NCBI GenBank assembly: GCA_950295325.1
Contig: OX485805.1
Location: 29,311,501-29,375,500, forward strand
Reading direction: 5' to 3'
DNA length: 64,000 nt
Source: Polytrichum commune
Taxonomy: Eukaryota > Streptophyta > Polytrichopsida > Polytrichales > Polytrichaceae
Shown: piece after piece, positions 28,095-40,085 of the stretch
Position numbering within the stretch: position 1 is the stretch's first letter
Layout of the letters: each line of letters begins with the position of its first letter
Notes under the pieces: generated by a model
The model's database searches: none
Told to the model about the DNA's origin: nothing
The model's input: only the letters and a program-made list of their open reading frames with translations
Made by a program: the position numbers and the translations under genes

Positions 28095-31000
28095 ATGAAG
28101 GAAGTGCGGGAGAAGCTGTTCATTGGCAACATTGTAGATGCGGGACAAGTAAAATTTGCCAAGGATCCTCCCGTGACGCACCTCCTGTCCTTAGTGGCAG
28201 CGTCTGGGAGCTTTCTGGAATCGCAGAAGCCAGCCGAACTTCCCCCTGCCGCAGAGAAGTTGGTGAGGATGGTGGTGCCTTTGTTGGATGTAGCGTACCA
28301 GAACATCTTGGACGAGCTGGAGCCGTGCTTGGAGTTCATCGAGCAGGGCAGGAGTGCCGGTGGTGTCTTGGTTCACTGCCTCGCCGGCATTTCCCGCAGG
28401 TATCATCAGAACATCATCCTTGCATTCAGGTTTTAGGGTTTAAGCCTATGTGTGCAGCAAAAATCTCTTTTTTCTTTTGCATATGGACGAGTAGCGTTGT
28501 CGAATTCAACAGATTAGGTTGAATTGTTTATCCCCCAACCGTGGTCTCGGCAAATTGTCGTACAAGGGTTTAGGGTATAGGTTCAGGGCGCCTCTGGTGT
28601 AGAGCACTGCTGCCATGTCAATAAAATGTTGGACGTTTTGTGCTGTGTGAGTGATAAATCCGTTTTTGCGTCTGGAATAATGTTGGTGTAGTGAGCACTG
28701 GATAAGAGTTACGATGTTAAGTTCAGATGCAAATGTTGAAGTAATTGTGTTTTGGAGCAACTTTTCCAAGTGACAGAAGCAACTTTATAAATTTATGGAT
28801 AAAAGATTCGACTGTAGCCGCTGGCAGGACGTTGTGAAATAGGTGGAATTGGTACTCTCTGTTGCAGATGAGAGCATAAGTAATCTCCCCAAAACTTGTT
28901 AATGTCTTCTGTCCTGACTACTTGGGAATTGAGTGGATGGTGCAGTGGAGCTGTAGTGACTGCTTATTTGATGAAAAAGGAAAATCTGTCAGCTGCTGGT
29001 CCGCATCTTCCCTTAACACTCTCACATAGGTGGACTTTATTCCTTTATCTTCACTTCTTTGTGGTATCCTTCATTCTCATCTTATGATTTGAAATCTAGA
29101 GATGAGAGGTAGAATTTCTTAAGCAAGTAGCTGATTACAGATGAGGAAATTTTGATTTGTTGTTGCATAGATTGAAGTCCTTGTGACCTGGACATGGTGT
29201 TGGATTGGCCTGAACCCTAATTCGATTTGCAGCTGCGTTGAGATCGGTGCAATTGGCGAGTCCAGCTGTTAGCCCAAATTCTGGATTCTTGTCGCAGGTA
29301 CCTCAAGGGGTCACTCTGATGGACAATTGATGTGCTTTCTCTTCTTTCTCTACTTGTTACAGGTAGAATCTTAGAAAGTCTTTTGAGATTGGCACGTTGT
29401 TCTAGCATAATCCTGACGGGTGCCCCTCTGAATGCTGTTCCTTGGGTTGAAATTTGTGCAGTTGGCAATCTTTCAGAAAATGGGTTGCAAGGTTGACCAC
29501 AACAGCCCCTTCTACAAAAAATACAAGGTCGAAGTTTTTGGTAAGGTTTCTTCCAATGTCTTCTTCTTTTAGGGCCACAAACCAATCACTCTACTCTGTG
29601 CATATCTTGCTTTTTAAGGTATGCCATATCTTCCATGCTTGAGCAATGGTGATAACTCTCTCATAGTCAATGTTCAATGAACACATTTCGGCTTAGTCTC
29701 CTATTAATTTCTCCAGAAAAGGCTTTCATTATCACATAGCAACATGTTATATCATTAAACCCTTAAGGCAATCTTTTAATCTGATGAAGGTTTACAATAT
29801 ATTTACATGTCCCTAGTTCATCACACTGCTCCTTCAAAAGTTGGTTCCAAGGATCCCATTAAATGAGATAGGAATGCTTGACCTTTAAAAGATAGCTTAC
29901 TATGCACCAATTGATTTTTTTGTGTATGCTTTACATCCTCAGGGAACTCCTTTGCAAATGGAGAACTGGTTGAAAGCTCAAGTTATGCGATGGATCCTGG
30001 CGCTGTTGTAGTAAATGTGTCTGCAGCACCTTCAAATAGCCAGGAGGGTGAGAGAAAAGGCCCTGCTGTGTACCGCTGTAAAAAATGTCGGAGAGTGATC
30101 GCTCGTGATGAGAATGTGATTGGGCATGATGTTGGTGGTGGGGAGGCCTCATTTAAGTGGAACAAAAGGGGGGGTGGACGGTCTGGAAAAGAGGAATCTG
30201 AACGCCCTGCGTGCACTTCACTCTTTGTTGAGCCCATGCAGTGGATGACTACAGGTCAGTGTTGTGCTATATTCTGTGTCTGTATGATTTTGTTTACTCC
30301 AAAATTCCGGAGTGTGAAATGCGAAATATTACTCTGTTCCCTTTTTCATGTCCCCCTGCACTGCTAAGCAGAGCCCTACATCGGGCGCCCATACCCATGC
30401 CCATGCCCATACCCATGCCCATGCCCATACCCACCCATGCCCATGGGTTTTGGGTGGGCATGGGTGCAATATTATTGTTCATGGGCGGGCATGGGTGGGC
30501 ATGGGTGGGGCATAATTACACAATTACACAATTACACAATACACATTACATAATTTTTGAATACATGGGCGCAATTTGAATAGCATGGGTGGGCATGGGT
30601 GGGCATAGGTCGTTGCTGATGGGCATGGTCTGGGTATGGGTGCAATTAGAAAGGAAAATGTTGGGCTCTGCTGCTAAGTGCTTCATGGATGTTGTTATCC
30701 TTGTTGATTTGTAGACTTTTGTTACAGGTTTGGCCTGGTTTCCTTTGGCCAATTTAGTAATTCTCTACCTCAACATAACTTTTGGTCGGGAGTTGGGTGT
30801 TTTCCATACAATAGCTTCCATGTTCAATAGGTTTTCAGTGCATGCTTGGAGGTAGTGTCGAGGTTTAAATGAACAACATTCAATTATCAGTTCATTGAGG
30901 GTCAACACACATTTTTGGTATGCCAAGAGGTGCTAAAATGAGTATGGCCCTCAATGAACCAAAATAGGTTGCTCTTCATTCAAATGTAAACAGCCCCTTA

Positions 31001-31607
31001 AAGCATGCACCACAAATGGAGAGCATTATTGATTTTGTATGCCAACCAACCATTGTAAAATCGCAGGGCACCAACTCCCAATGAAAAGTCCAGTTGAGTT
31101 GAAGGATAAGTTTAATTGCTTTTTTCAATTTGTCCATTCAGTTGTCCATGTATATACTGTATATGTGCAATTAGGTTGCCCCACGCTAGTTTATTGACAT
31201 TTCACACTATTTTGAGTATTTATTACTACAGTAATAAAATACAAGAGGTTTTTTTAATGTTGCTATATGGATGAATATACGAAGGTGTAAGCTTTTGTAG
31301 TCTGTTTTTCACCCAAGGTAATTTGCATGGGTAAAGAGGCAACCAAATTGCACATATCAGTGTAGTTTTTTTGTTTTTGTTGGTAGCTTTTGGCAAGCCT
31401 ACAAGTTATATGTGTTATTTCAGCTGATGTATGTTTCTCTGGATGTGAGCAGTGGAGGGGGGTGTTGTGGAGGGGAAGCTGCAATGCATAAAATGTGAGG
31501 CAAGGTTAGGGAACTTCAACTGGTCTGGGATGCAGTGCAGTTGTGGGGCATGGGTGACCCCAGCCTTTCAGCTACACAAGAGCCGCATGGATGCCGCGCC
31601 TTTCTGA
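28095..31607 (+). CDS. DUSP12: Dual-specificity phosphatase, DUSP12/YVH1 family (6 exons)
   Basis: Exons are 28095-28399, 28946-28998, 29233-29297, 29462-29540, 29943-30254 and 31453-31607; the sum of 969 bases gives 322 residues. The N-terminal half is a DSP phosphatase: KLFIGNI at the start, a likely general acid Asp65 in VPLLDV, and the signature HCLAGISRS (Cys95, Arg101) spanning the exon 1/2 junction, then AVVTAYLMKKENLS and a SPNSGFLSQ-type helix. The C-terminal half has the YVH1 zinc-binding region: YRCKKCRRVIA, TSLFVEPMQWM, then QCIKCEARLGNFNW, CSCGAWVTPAFQLHKSRMD. In yeast and human, YVH1/DUSP12 uses this domain in 60S ribosome maturation. It dephosphorylates Ser/Thr/Tyr in vitro. 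The donor after exon 2 (G|GTCCGC) is weak. Intron 5 hosts two MITEs. Confidence 0.95.
30369..30670 (+). mobile_element. Non-autonomous hAT-type MITE made of a CATGGG minisatellite
   Basis: Perfect 8-base target duplications CTGCTAAG flank the element (30361-30368 and 30671-30678). The terminal inverted repeats are CAGAGCCC and GGGCTCTG. The TIR start and 8-bp duplication are the hallmark of hAT transposons. The interior is a CCCATG-type array on the left and a CATGGGTGGG-type array on the right, so the element can fold on itself. It is 302 bp long with no coding sequence and sits in intron 5 of the DUSP12 gene. Confidence 0.9.
30770..31105. mobile_element. Diverged foldback MITE (family F) in DUSP12 intron 5
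   Basis: The left arm ('ttggtcgggagttggg', 'cagtgcatgcttggag', 'gaggtttaaatgaa', 'cagttcattg') and right arm ('caatgaacca', 'cttcattcaaa', 'agcatgcacc', 'ccaactccca', 'gttgagttgaaggat') follow the order of the nearly intact copy at 25851-26163. The loop 'catttttggtatgcc' is also conserved. Confidence 0.65.
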
Positions 31608-34600
31608 ACAATTCCTGAACAAGCATAGGAACAATACCCTCAACCCTATGATTTTTCATTGCGTTTTCATGTCGTGTAGACATGCAGTCCTAGCGTTAGT
31701 TTTCTATACTTGAGAACCAATTGGCAAATGTACCCTTTGCAAAGCGCCGGCTTCACATTTATGCACACTGTACTTCTGTAGTATCTCACTGAAAGCTTTG
31801 GATAGCTCAGTTGCAGTCAATGAAGATGTTATTGAGAGCAAGCTAAAGGAAATGTAGAACTGTAATGCAATTGCATAGAAAGAAAAGAAAAGAAAACAAT
31901 AGTGTTGTAACATGGATGTGAAACATGTTGTTTTTGACCAAATAGAAATTCTGAGCAGCTTATGAACTCTGATTGAGAAGGATGACAACGTAATATCTCG
32001 ATCTTCTGCTCTACCTAGTTTTTCAAGAGTTCAATGGAAAGGCCACTTCAAGAAACAGGGCGTCAGGAAAAAAGTTGTGGGGGTTGGTACCCAGGATGCA
32101 AGGGGATGGTTCTACAACCAAATTGGGTGGGATCAAAGAGGTGGTCATGTTGGGCTATGATCTAGCTTGGGTTCTAGTACCCAACTATGTTGTGTTGGTT
32201 CGAGGCAATGAAAGTTGGGGTCGTCATCATATGCAAGGTTGTGATGTATGGGGCCTAGGGATTGGTTTGAGGAAGCTAGTGGTTTTGGCTTTGAATATTC
32301 ATCAAATATTCAATTGAGGCTAATTTTTATTTTTTCTTAACACGTATATTTAACCCAAAGGCTAATATGAATATTTTTATTTTATATCACCCACACAACC
32401 ATATGTATGTGCAATAGCTTAAAGTGTTGGTTTAAGCACCCTCTACCTTAGATTGTTTTCATTAGTTGGATTCAACTGTCACAAAATCTTTGGAAAGAAC
32501 CATGAGGTTATTCCTCAAACAAAAATATTTTAGATAAGGTTTATAAAAAAATAAAACAATAATGCAGTTAAAGTATATTTGATACCTTAATGTTTGAACA
32601 TTAGTTTTGAAATTATATGAAATGCTCAAGATCTGTAGGAAATGCACATTACATCAAAATTATATGAAGCTTGACTTGTATACCTTGTTGAATCATCAAT
32701 ATGTATACCATATTAAAAGCCAGTCACGAATGCTTTGAATTAGTATCATCTTAAATCCATACTACCAATTTTTTCATATCATCCATAAATATCCATTTAA
32801 GATTGACGACAAATCTCTTTTAACATATTTATTGAGATGCCATCTTCACAATTGACATGGCCTAAAACGACAGGCTTAATGAAGTCTCCTTCTCCCAAAA
32901 ATTAACACAGTTATATGAAAAGACATAAAGAAAACACCTACATAGCAGTTGTATTCATGCTTGTGATGTGTCTTTGGATTCATAGCAACCAAAGTCAGAA
33001 CTAAGGCTTAGGATGTGGCATGGGATTTTGTGGCAAGGGCATGGGCTAGATATGATATTTACAGGCATCACTTGCATGTGCATGCTGACTCATGTTTGGA
33101 TCATAGTTTCAACATTCCTCCGTTTTAAACTCGTAAAGGGAAATAGAATGATTCATGACACTATAGAGTCTAGTGAGTTAGCTATATATTTAATATGATA
33201 TAATGTATCATATCATATGTTCATTCTAGGTGGGAGGTGACTGCTGTTATAGGTGCTCCATTGTCTGTTTGCAAATGCCATCTCACCTTGGGCTCAAGAA
33301 AATGGGAAAGGGTATTATTATATGCATGTGCACCTCTCATCCTACCAACAGAAAACCTTGAACTCCTATAGGTTTGTTGCCGATTAATCTCAAATGACCT
33401 TGAGTACGCTAATTCGGGGTTTTCCCAAGCTAATTATGATGTCAAAACAATTCCAAAGAGTAACCTTTGGGTTGCATATTATTTCAAGGGTTTTATGTTG
33501 GATGAATGGGAGGTGTGCTTGTATAATATAATTCCCTCTTTTCAAGAAAATGCAACAAATGAAAAAGGATGACATCATCATTGGAGTGGATGCAAGCCTG
33601 GAGGTAAATGATGTCAAAGTTCATGCCAAGCAAGGTTGACTAGTGGCTATGGAGTCTCCATGAGATTGTATCTCTGAGAAGATGGACGAGCAATACTAAG
33701 ATGAAGTGAAAGTTTTCCTGCACATTAAATTGTCATATAGGTCCCCCCCCCCAATGACTGTTGAGTCTAGAATAAGCAACATGTTTTGAAGACATAATCC
33801 AATTTCTTCCAAAAAAAAAAAAAGTAATTTTGATGTCCATTTTGGGATGCACATCTAATCACACACCACTCAAATATAAGTGTCCGATCAAGATAGTAAC
33901 CTAATTATACACAATTACCTTACTCCATGGGAATTGTTGCATACAAACGTACTCGCTCCTCCACTCATGCCACAAACATCTCCCCACCCCTCCCTTGGGA
34001 AATTTGTAGTTAATCTCATTCACATGTGTCCCATTTCCCCAATTCAAGGTCTTTTAAGTCGATCCCAGTATCAAATTACCTAGAAATATGACTTCCGTCA
34101 TATATTTCATTTCAAGTCATTTTCATTCGATGAATGAGAGGTGCATCCGTATGCAATAATTCCCTTTCATCAGTTTGGTGTGAATGTTCTCTTTTCAGAT
34201 TCTCCACCATCTCATTTGTAGATCATGCATAAGGGTCATCTTAAGCACCCTCCACCCACGCCTCCCTACATGACCACTTTGTGAACCATGGATCGACACT
34301 TTGATACGAGATCTCAGGAGCATAAGAGTTCTCCAATCACAAATTCCCAACACCAATATTCCTCATTCTCAAAGTCTAGTAGAGTGAGTTCTTTTAGTTC
34401 ATTGATCCCCCAAACCAGATTGGCATGTGGAGTTGAATGTTTCAATGCGCAGATATATCTGATGTGATCCTTAAGGTAGGGACTCGGGAGACCTAATTTG
34501 GTCACTTACCTTAGTCATAAACCTATATTTGAGTGATGCGTGGGTAGGTGTGGAATCAAGAACAAACACCCTAAAGACATGTGTTTAAAAGAGACTGAAT

Positions 34601-36270
34601 TATGTTTTCAAACTTTGTTAACTATTTTAATGCCCCCTTCCCACCTGACTTTAGCTAAAGACTAAAAGTTGGTTCTAACAATCCGGCCTTCACACCATCG
34701 ACATTATCTAGTGCCGAGCCTGTTGGCAAATGATGTGGCATGGCTTACAAGTGGAGGTTTTAAGCCTCAAGTACCGACCCTCCCATCGGTACCTAAACAT
34801 GAGGCAAGAATATAGGACTTTTAAAAGTATCGCCTCCCATCCTTGTGATTGGTTGCTTTTTAGTCTTAGCTATGAGGGCATGAGGAGCTCCATTAACAAA
34901 AACCGATGGTAAGATAGGTGAGTAGTAAGGCATTTGGGGATGGGACAAAAACTACCCAACATTCATTGCTTGGTAGATAAAACAATGAACATGTGTGAAA
35001 GCTACTTAACTAAAACCTACTTGAAAATCTCCAGAGCATGTTCTTATAGGTGCATTGGGATAGCCGGATGCCTCTGCTATAACCAAGGGAGCTTTACCCG
35101 ATTTTAAGGTTATTTGGTAAAGTTAGGTGGGAAGGGGGCATAAATTCAATTATCAACATTAAGTGTTTTTTTTTCCAGGGGGGGGGGGGGGCCGGGAACG
35201 CAACTCCCATATTATACGCAAGGGGCATCGTACTTAAAACGGCTTAGAGGACGGCTTTTGTAAAAATTATATCAAATTATATCAAATTAAAATGATCAAA
35301 AAGTTGGGTGAAGACCAAATTAAATAAAATGAGATGAAAAAAAAGTTGGGTTGCATATTTATTAAGCCTCCCGTTAAAATTATAAGCCACAAATAGTTGC
35401 CTCCCATTAAAATTATAATTCATTCACAATGTTAAAATTTTATTAAAATTTCCAAAAAGTTGGGTAGTTTGACCTATGGTACCTGTATTAAAAAAATCAT
35501 ATAATTAGGTTTTTAATGCAATTATATGCTTCAAAATATATTCATTTCCTATATATAATTACATTTTTGGATTCCTTGTTAGAAGGGCTACAAGGATTTC
35601 CTACATTAAAACAAATTGTATCACTCAATATTGGACTAAAACGCATTATAAGTGATTATAATCAGGACCATATAATACGGGAGTTGGGGGGGAACCTATA
35701 TGATCATTCACGAAGATGGAATCGTCACTACAATAATGATTTAGTTATGCATATGAACTCTAAAAACTATGAAGAATATGGCTATTGGCTGGAGTCTCAA
35801 CTTGGACTTGGCAATCATCTTGTGCTAATCGTGTGTTTACTATTCTTAGAGAGAAGTGGTGCATAGCTAAAAGTGTCCCTTTTAAGCTCACTTACTGTAA
35901 ATTGGTGCTAATATGACAAAACCTGGATGCCAATGTTTGAGTGGTGCACGTGATTACTAGACTTTGTTTATCTAAAAACGAACACACACAATAGACGTGT
36001 CCTTAAAAGAGACTACACCATGTGCTCCAAAAATATTAATCATTCCAAACTTACTAATCAACATGATTCGGAGGACCCCTACAACTACGTCATGAGCAAA
36101 AAAACTCCTCACTGTGATGATGAATGAGATATTCATACAAGCTCTAGAAACTACAAAGAAAATGCCCACATGCACGATTTCGATTTGCTAATCATCAATC
36201 ATGTCACACTAGTTATGTGTTTCATATCCTACTGAAGTGGGTACAATGCTAAAAGTGTCCATTTTAAGCC
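31608..36270. other. Spacer downstream of DUSP12
   Basis: It begins with the probable DUSP12 3' region (to about 31990). Family A end fragments lie near 33860 (forward) and 34530 (reverse). Homopolymers of 10 C (33743-33752) and 14 G (35178-35191) occur. An ATG frame at 35516-35866 (116 codons) has no recognisable motif and AT-rich codon use; it is not supported as a gene. Confidence 0.45.
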
Positions 36271-36274
36271 CACT

Positions 36275-36590
36275 CACTTACATGCTTACAAATACACTCT
36301 ACACTCCATAATATCAACCCCCTTAACATCACTCCTTCCCATACACCCCGAAACCCTAGGAAACAGATGCTCTCAGTTTGAGTCTCACTCCTTGCCATCA
36401 TGTTTCCCTCTCTTATATCACAGGTCTTGACATCAAAACAAACCACCGAAGAATTCAAACCACACACTCGCACGCATCACGCTGTCATGACCATTGTAAT
36501 TACATAATGTCACATACAACACTAACTCCCTTTCCTCACACATCCATGTTAACACTACAAAACTCCTTAATATCAGTGACATTATGTCAT
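36275..36590 (+). repeat. Dispersed repeat family D, copy 2
   Basis: Same orientation and block order as 11585-11945, for example 'cgaaaccctaggaaa', 'aattcaaaccacacactcgc', 'catccatgttaacactac' and 'aactccttaatatca'. No tail, TIR or coding domain was identified. Confidence 0.6.
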
Positions 36591-38627
36591 ATATGACATG
36601 TGAAAAATAAGCATAATGCAATCAAACCACTAATACCCAATCAATATATCAATCTTGAAGTGCTTGATTCACCTGCATACATTAATTCATCAACCACAAA
36701 ATTTAGAATGGGGTGTACTGGAAAGATGAGAATCGACAGCAAAAGACAAATAACTGACGAACATTGAAGGCATAATTTGTCAAGATCCTATTGTTTCCAA
36801 GTGCAACCAGTCACATGTTGACATCTTTCGGTTTTTTTGTTTTTTGTTTTTTTTTCCTTAATTTTTTACCAACATTGTAAGAGACTTATTTATACCTCTT
36901 GCGGGACGGGTATTTTCATTTTCAAACCGGTTTTGGGACGGGTTGTTTTTTCTTTAACCTTTCCATGGACGGGTTGGTTTAGAAACTACCGGTTTTGGGA
37001 TGGGTTGGAGTTTTTTTTTGCCTTTCAATTCAAGGTTTTTGGACGTGGACGGGCAAAAGCTTTGTGAAAAATCAGCCCTGGCCGTGAACATGATGTTATG
37101 GAGTTGAGAGTGTAGATAGGCACCTCCCCAAAGTGTGACAAATGACAAGTCCACTTTTGTTGGGGACCCACGTTACCCCACCCACCTCACACAATGTGTG
37201 CTACCTGAAAACACTGGTAGTTGTCACTCACTCACTCATTCACATAGGTTCTGACCTTGAGATTTGAGGGAGATTGGAGGTTTGAGGGAGGGAGATTTGA
37301 GTCGGAGAGAGCCTTGGGTTGCTTCTAGAGCAGGCTATTCTATATGCAGTAAGTGACATACTAGACCACAATCCAAGGGCCAAGGTAGATCTAAAAGTTA
37401 GTACAAAGCTTCTAGTAATGAGTCCACCTGCTGCAGGTTCTAGGTATATGCATGCGCACAAAAGCACCTCACTGCACAGATGCCACTTCGGAGGCACTGA
37501 AGTAGTAGTGGTACTGTTGCATCGTAGTGTTAGTAGTAGTAGTACCGTCACTGCGAGTAGCGACGAGCAGCTAGATGCTGCTGCTGCTGCAGTCGTCGTA
37601 AACTAATTTTAATCTCCAGATTATATCAGTGCATTACTCTCGATGCCCTGTTTTCAACCATGTTTCTTCTTTTGCGAAATCGCTTCTAAGACTTGATTTA
37701 GAAACAACTGTTCTGGAAGGGAGAGCAGCCGCTCCGGATTAGAAGCGAAATTGAAGTGGCAGTGGAAGTGGAATGCGCACAGCTTTTGGTGTACTTCACT
37801 GCTGGGCGATTTTCGTGCCACTACCTCAGAGTCACATGGCGCCGATGGATGGATAGATGGATAGATGCTTGCTGTTTGCGATCCGGGAAGCACCGACCAG
37901 GTTACTGCGGATTACAACTAGTCTGCAATCACAGTTTAGTGTCAACTGAACTAGTACGATTGCCGTTTAGAGGAGGCCTCGCTGTGTCACTACAGTAAAT
38001 TTTCGCTTGTACATCATTTTCTTGGAATATTACAACACTATTGGGAACCATCAATGTGCAATCTGGAGAGCTTCACCTGTGTCCGTGAGAAGATTAAGGG
38101 GTCTTGTTTGCCACCTTTAATCGGCGTTTACATATTGCTGCGACTTGCACAGTATGGGCATGTATACTTGGAAAGATGCAGAATGGGGGTGGATTTAAGT
38201 ATTGCGGCAGAACTAACGTATGGTAGTCTTGTCTTGGTTGGAAAGGAAGAACCCAACTTGTGAATAAATCACTGTTTTTAATGTCCTCGATGTGTTATAC
38301 TCGGTCGTTCCACCAGTACAGTATTATTGAGCGAATTAGTAAACCAGTCGTCAGAATATGAGTGGCTTCGAACTTGAGTATGTTGCTCAGAAATGCATAC
38401 AGGTGTTGCATAAAATGCCACATGATTTTATATATTGTGTTCAGAATCAGGGCATGAAACAAATTACAACTCATCATGAGCCTGACCTTAGTACACCGTA
38501 TCATATCCTGCTTTTAATTACACCAGCTTCAAGGTCAAGAAATTTAAACTCGCGGGTATCATCATCAGAGTGCCCCTGCTAGCTTTTGTGATGATCGATG
38601 TACAGTAGTACTAATTGTGCTATATAA
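36591..38627. other. Spacer downstream of ASR; part looks non-repetitive
   Basis: At 36890-37060 a 'ggttttgggacgggttg'-like motif recurs three times. From about 37230 to 38280 the sequence is GC-richer with CTG/AGT triplet runs (37500-37600) and matches no repeat family in this window. It could be a noncoding transcript or an unrecognised gene, but no frame there has a recognisable domain. Confidence 0.35.
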
Positions 38628-39746
38628 TTAGCCGAACCAACCATGCTTCTTGCGGCCGGTCTCGAGCTCTTCGAGCTGTTCCTCGCTGTTTTCCTTCTTG
38701 TGGTGTCCGTAGAGACCCACTCCGGCAGAACCCACGCCCAATCCTCCGGCGATCTCCTCCTCCAGTTTGTGTCTGGCGGCGTTCTGGGGATCGATCTTGG
38801 CCTCGTGACCTTCATACTGCGAACAGAAAGTTTGGCAAACCATGACTGTCAGTCAGAGTCTATGTCACACATACAGTTTTTGCGATACCCACTTGAGGTC
38901 ACCCTGCCATGACCCCACTAGTACAGATCTCCAAACACTTTCAGCCCACATATCTTTAAACCAATTGGCCGGGTGGCAACAGCTGTTTCCAAATCCCAAA
39001 GAGGACCCACGTGCATCGAAAGAATCCGTTGACAAAATTTACGTCCAAGTTTGAAGAGGTTTACAATTCGAAACGTCATTCTACTTACAACCATGTTTTC
39101 TAAAGCAGGAGTCACCATGGAGACCCTTCTTAGGATACATACTCTTCAAATCTCTTAGAATGCGAAAGCAGCTCCAAATCAGATTAATCATTCGACAACG
39201 GGTATTCTCCACCAACAAAAATGTAATACAACAGGATCTCGCTGCAAACCGGCTGACGACTACGATCCTAATCCCAATGCAACAGCAAGGTGAAACGAAT
39301 TGCGGATAATTGCAGCAACAATTGTCAACAGCAACTTAACCCATCACATGATCGCTACTCACCATGGCAAGGCCTGCGCCCAAAGCAGCACCGGCGGCGC
39401 CTGCGTACTCGGTTCGTTGGTAGGTAGTCTCGTGCGTCCTCGCCTTCTGAATGCCGTCGAGACGCATCTCTGCCTCCGACACCTGCGTGGTGTGCGTCGT
39501 CATGGGCGCACCATACTGACCATACTGACCACCACCGTAGCCTCCTCCCTCTGTCACTTCGTACGTGTCCGTCCGGCGCCCGTATCCCACCTCGGGCCGT
39601 CGTTCATCGACAAACTCCTCCTCGCGGCGGGAGTATCGCTCTTCTTGCTCCTCCTCGTCGTGGTGCTTGTGGCCGTGGTGGTGCTTCTCCTCGCGTCGCT
39701 CCTCGTCCTCCTCGTACTCCTCTCGGTGGTGTCCGTGGTGCGCCAT
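38628..39746 (-). CDS. ASR: ASR protein (abscisic acid-, stress- and ripening-type, ABA/WDS domain; 2 exons)
   Basis: Exons are 39746-39363 and 38816-38628; the 573-base sum gives 190 residues. The C-terminal ABA/WDS domain is clear: GLAMYEGHEAKIDPQNAARH then KLEEEIAGGLGVGSAGVGL and YGHHKKE, split by the single intron just before YEGHEAK. ASR proteins are small, hydrophilic, zinc-binding stress proteins that act as chaperones and, in some cases, DNA-binding regulators in nucleus and cytosol. Here the N-terminal ~115 residues are long and disordered: a His/Glu/Arg-rich part (HHGHHREEYEEDEERREEKH) followed by a Gly/Tyr/Gln stretch. Classical ASRs are nearer 100-150 residues. The C-terminus GRKKHGWFG recalls the KKHHLFG-like tail of the family. 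The start is the first ATG; a GC-rich leader lies upstream. Confidence 0.93.
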
Positions 39747-39870
39747 TGTGACCGGAAACAAACAACCGACAATTCCAGGCGAGACACTTCCAATCAATTC
39801 GACTTCCAGGTGCTGTAGGAATCGGAGCAAGAATTGAGCCGAGACGGGTCGAGGAAACGAGAGAGACGAC

Positions 39871-39958
39871 GCCTCTATAAAGGCCTCTCGTCCGACGGTC
39901 GTTTGTTCTCCGCTCACACTTCGTTCCACGCTCGTCGACGAGGCGGGAGACGTACGTC
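39871..39958 (-). promoter_or_regulatory. Putative ASR promoter elements
   Basis: On the minus strand a weak TATA-like CCTTTATAGAGGC lies at 39871-39884, about 130 bases before the ATG. A palindrome GACGTACGTC with two ACGT cores is at 39949-39958, about 70 bases further up. ACGT motifs bind bZIP factors such as ABFs, fitting an ABA-linked gene. Both assignments are by eye. Confidence 0.4.
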
Positions 39959-40038
39959 GCGGTGTTGGTCATGGGCTCGTTGACAGTCTCGTTTGCTTGG
40001 CCGATTGGGTTTCACACTGCGTGTTGATGGATTTCACA

Positions 40039-40085
40039 ATAATAATAATAACAATAATTTTATTATTATTATTATTATTATTATT
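40039..40085. repeat. (AAT)n/(ATT)n palindromic microsatellite
   Basis: AAT units on the left pass into TTA/ATT units on the right, so the tract is self-complementary and can fold. It lies upstream of the ASR gene. Confidence 0.85.

Noticed and set aside
30389-30650. CATGGG array considered as a free-standing minisatellite
   Set aside because: Perfect 8-bp direct repeats and inverted ends outside the array show it is the body of a transposon.
35516-35866. 116-codon ATG frame on the plus strand
   Set aside because: AT-rich spacer codon use, no motif, no neighbouring exons or promoter.
38054-38263. 69-codon ATG frame near 38.1 kb
   Set aside because: No motif or signal peptide pattern; could equally be noncoding transcript or spacer.
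39300-39818. 172-codon frame antisense to the ASR first exon
   Set aside because: It mirrors the GC-rich, repetitive ASR coding strand; the ASR reading is supported by its domain and splice sites.
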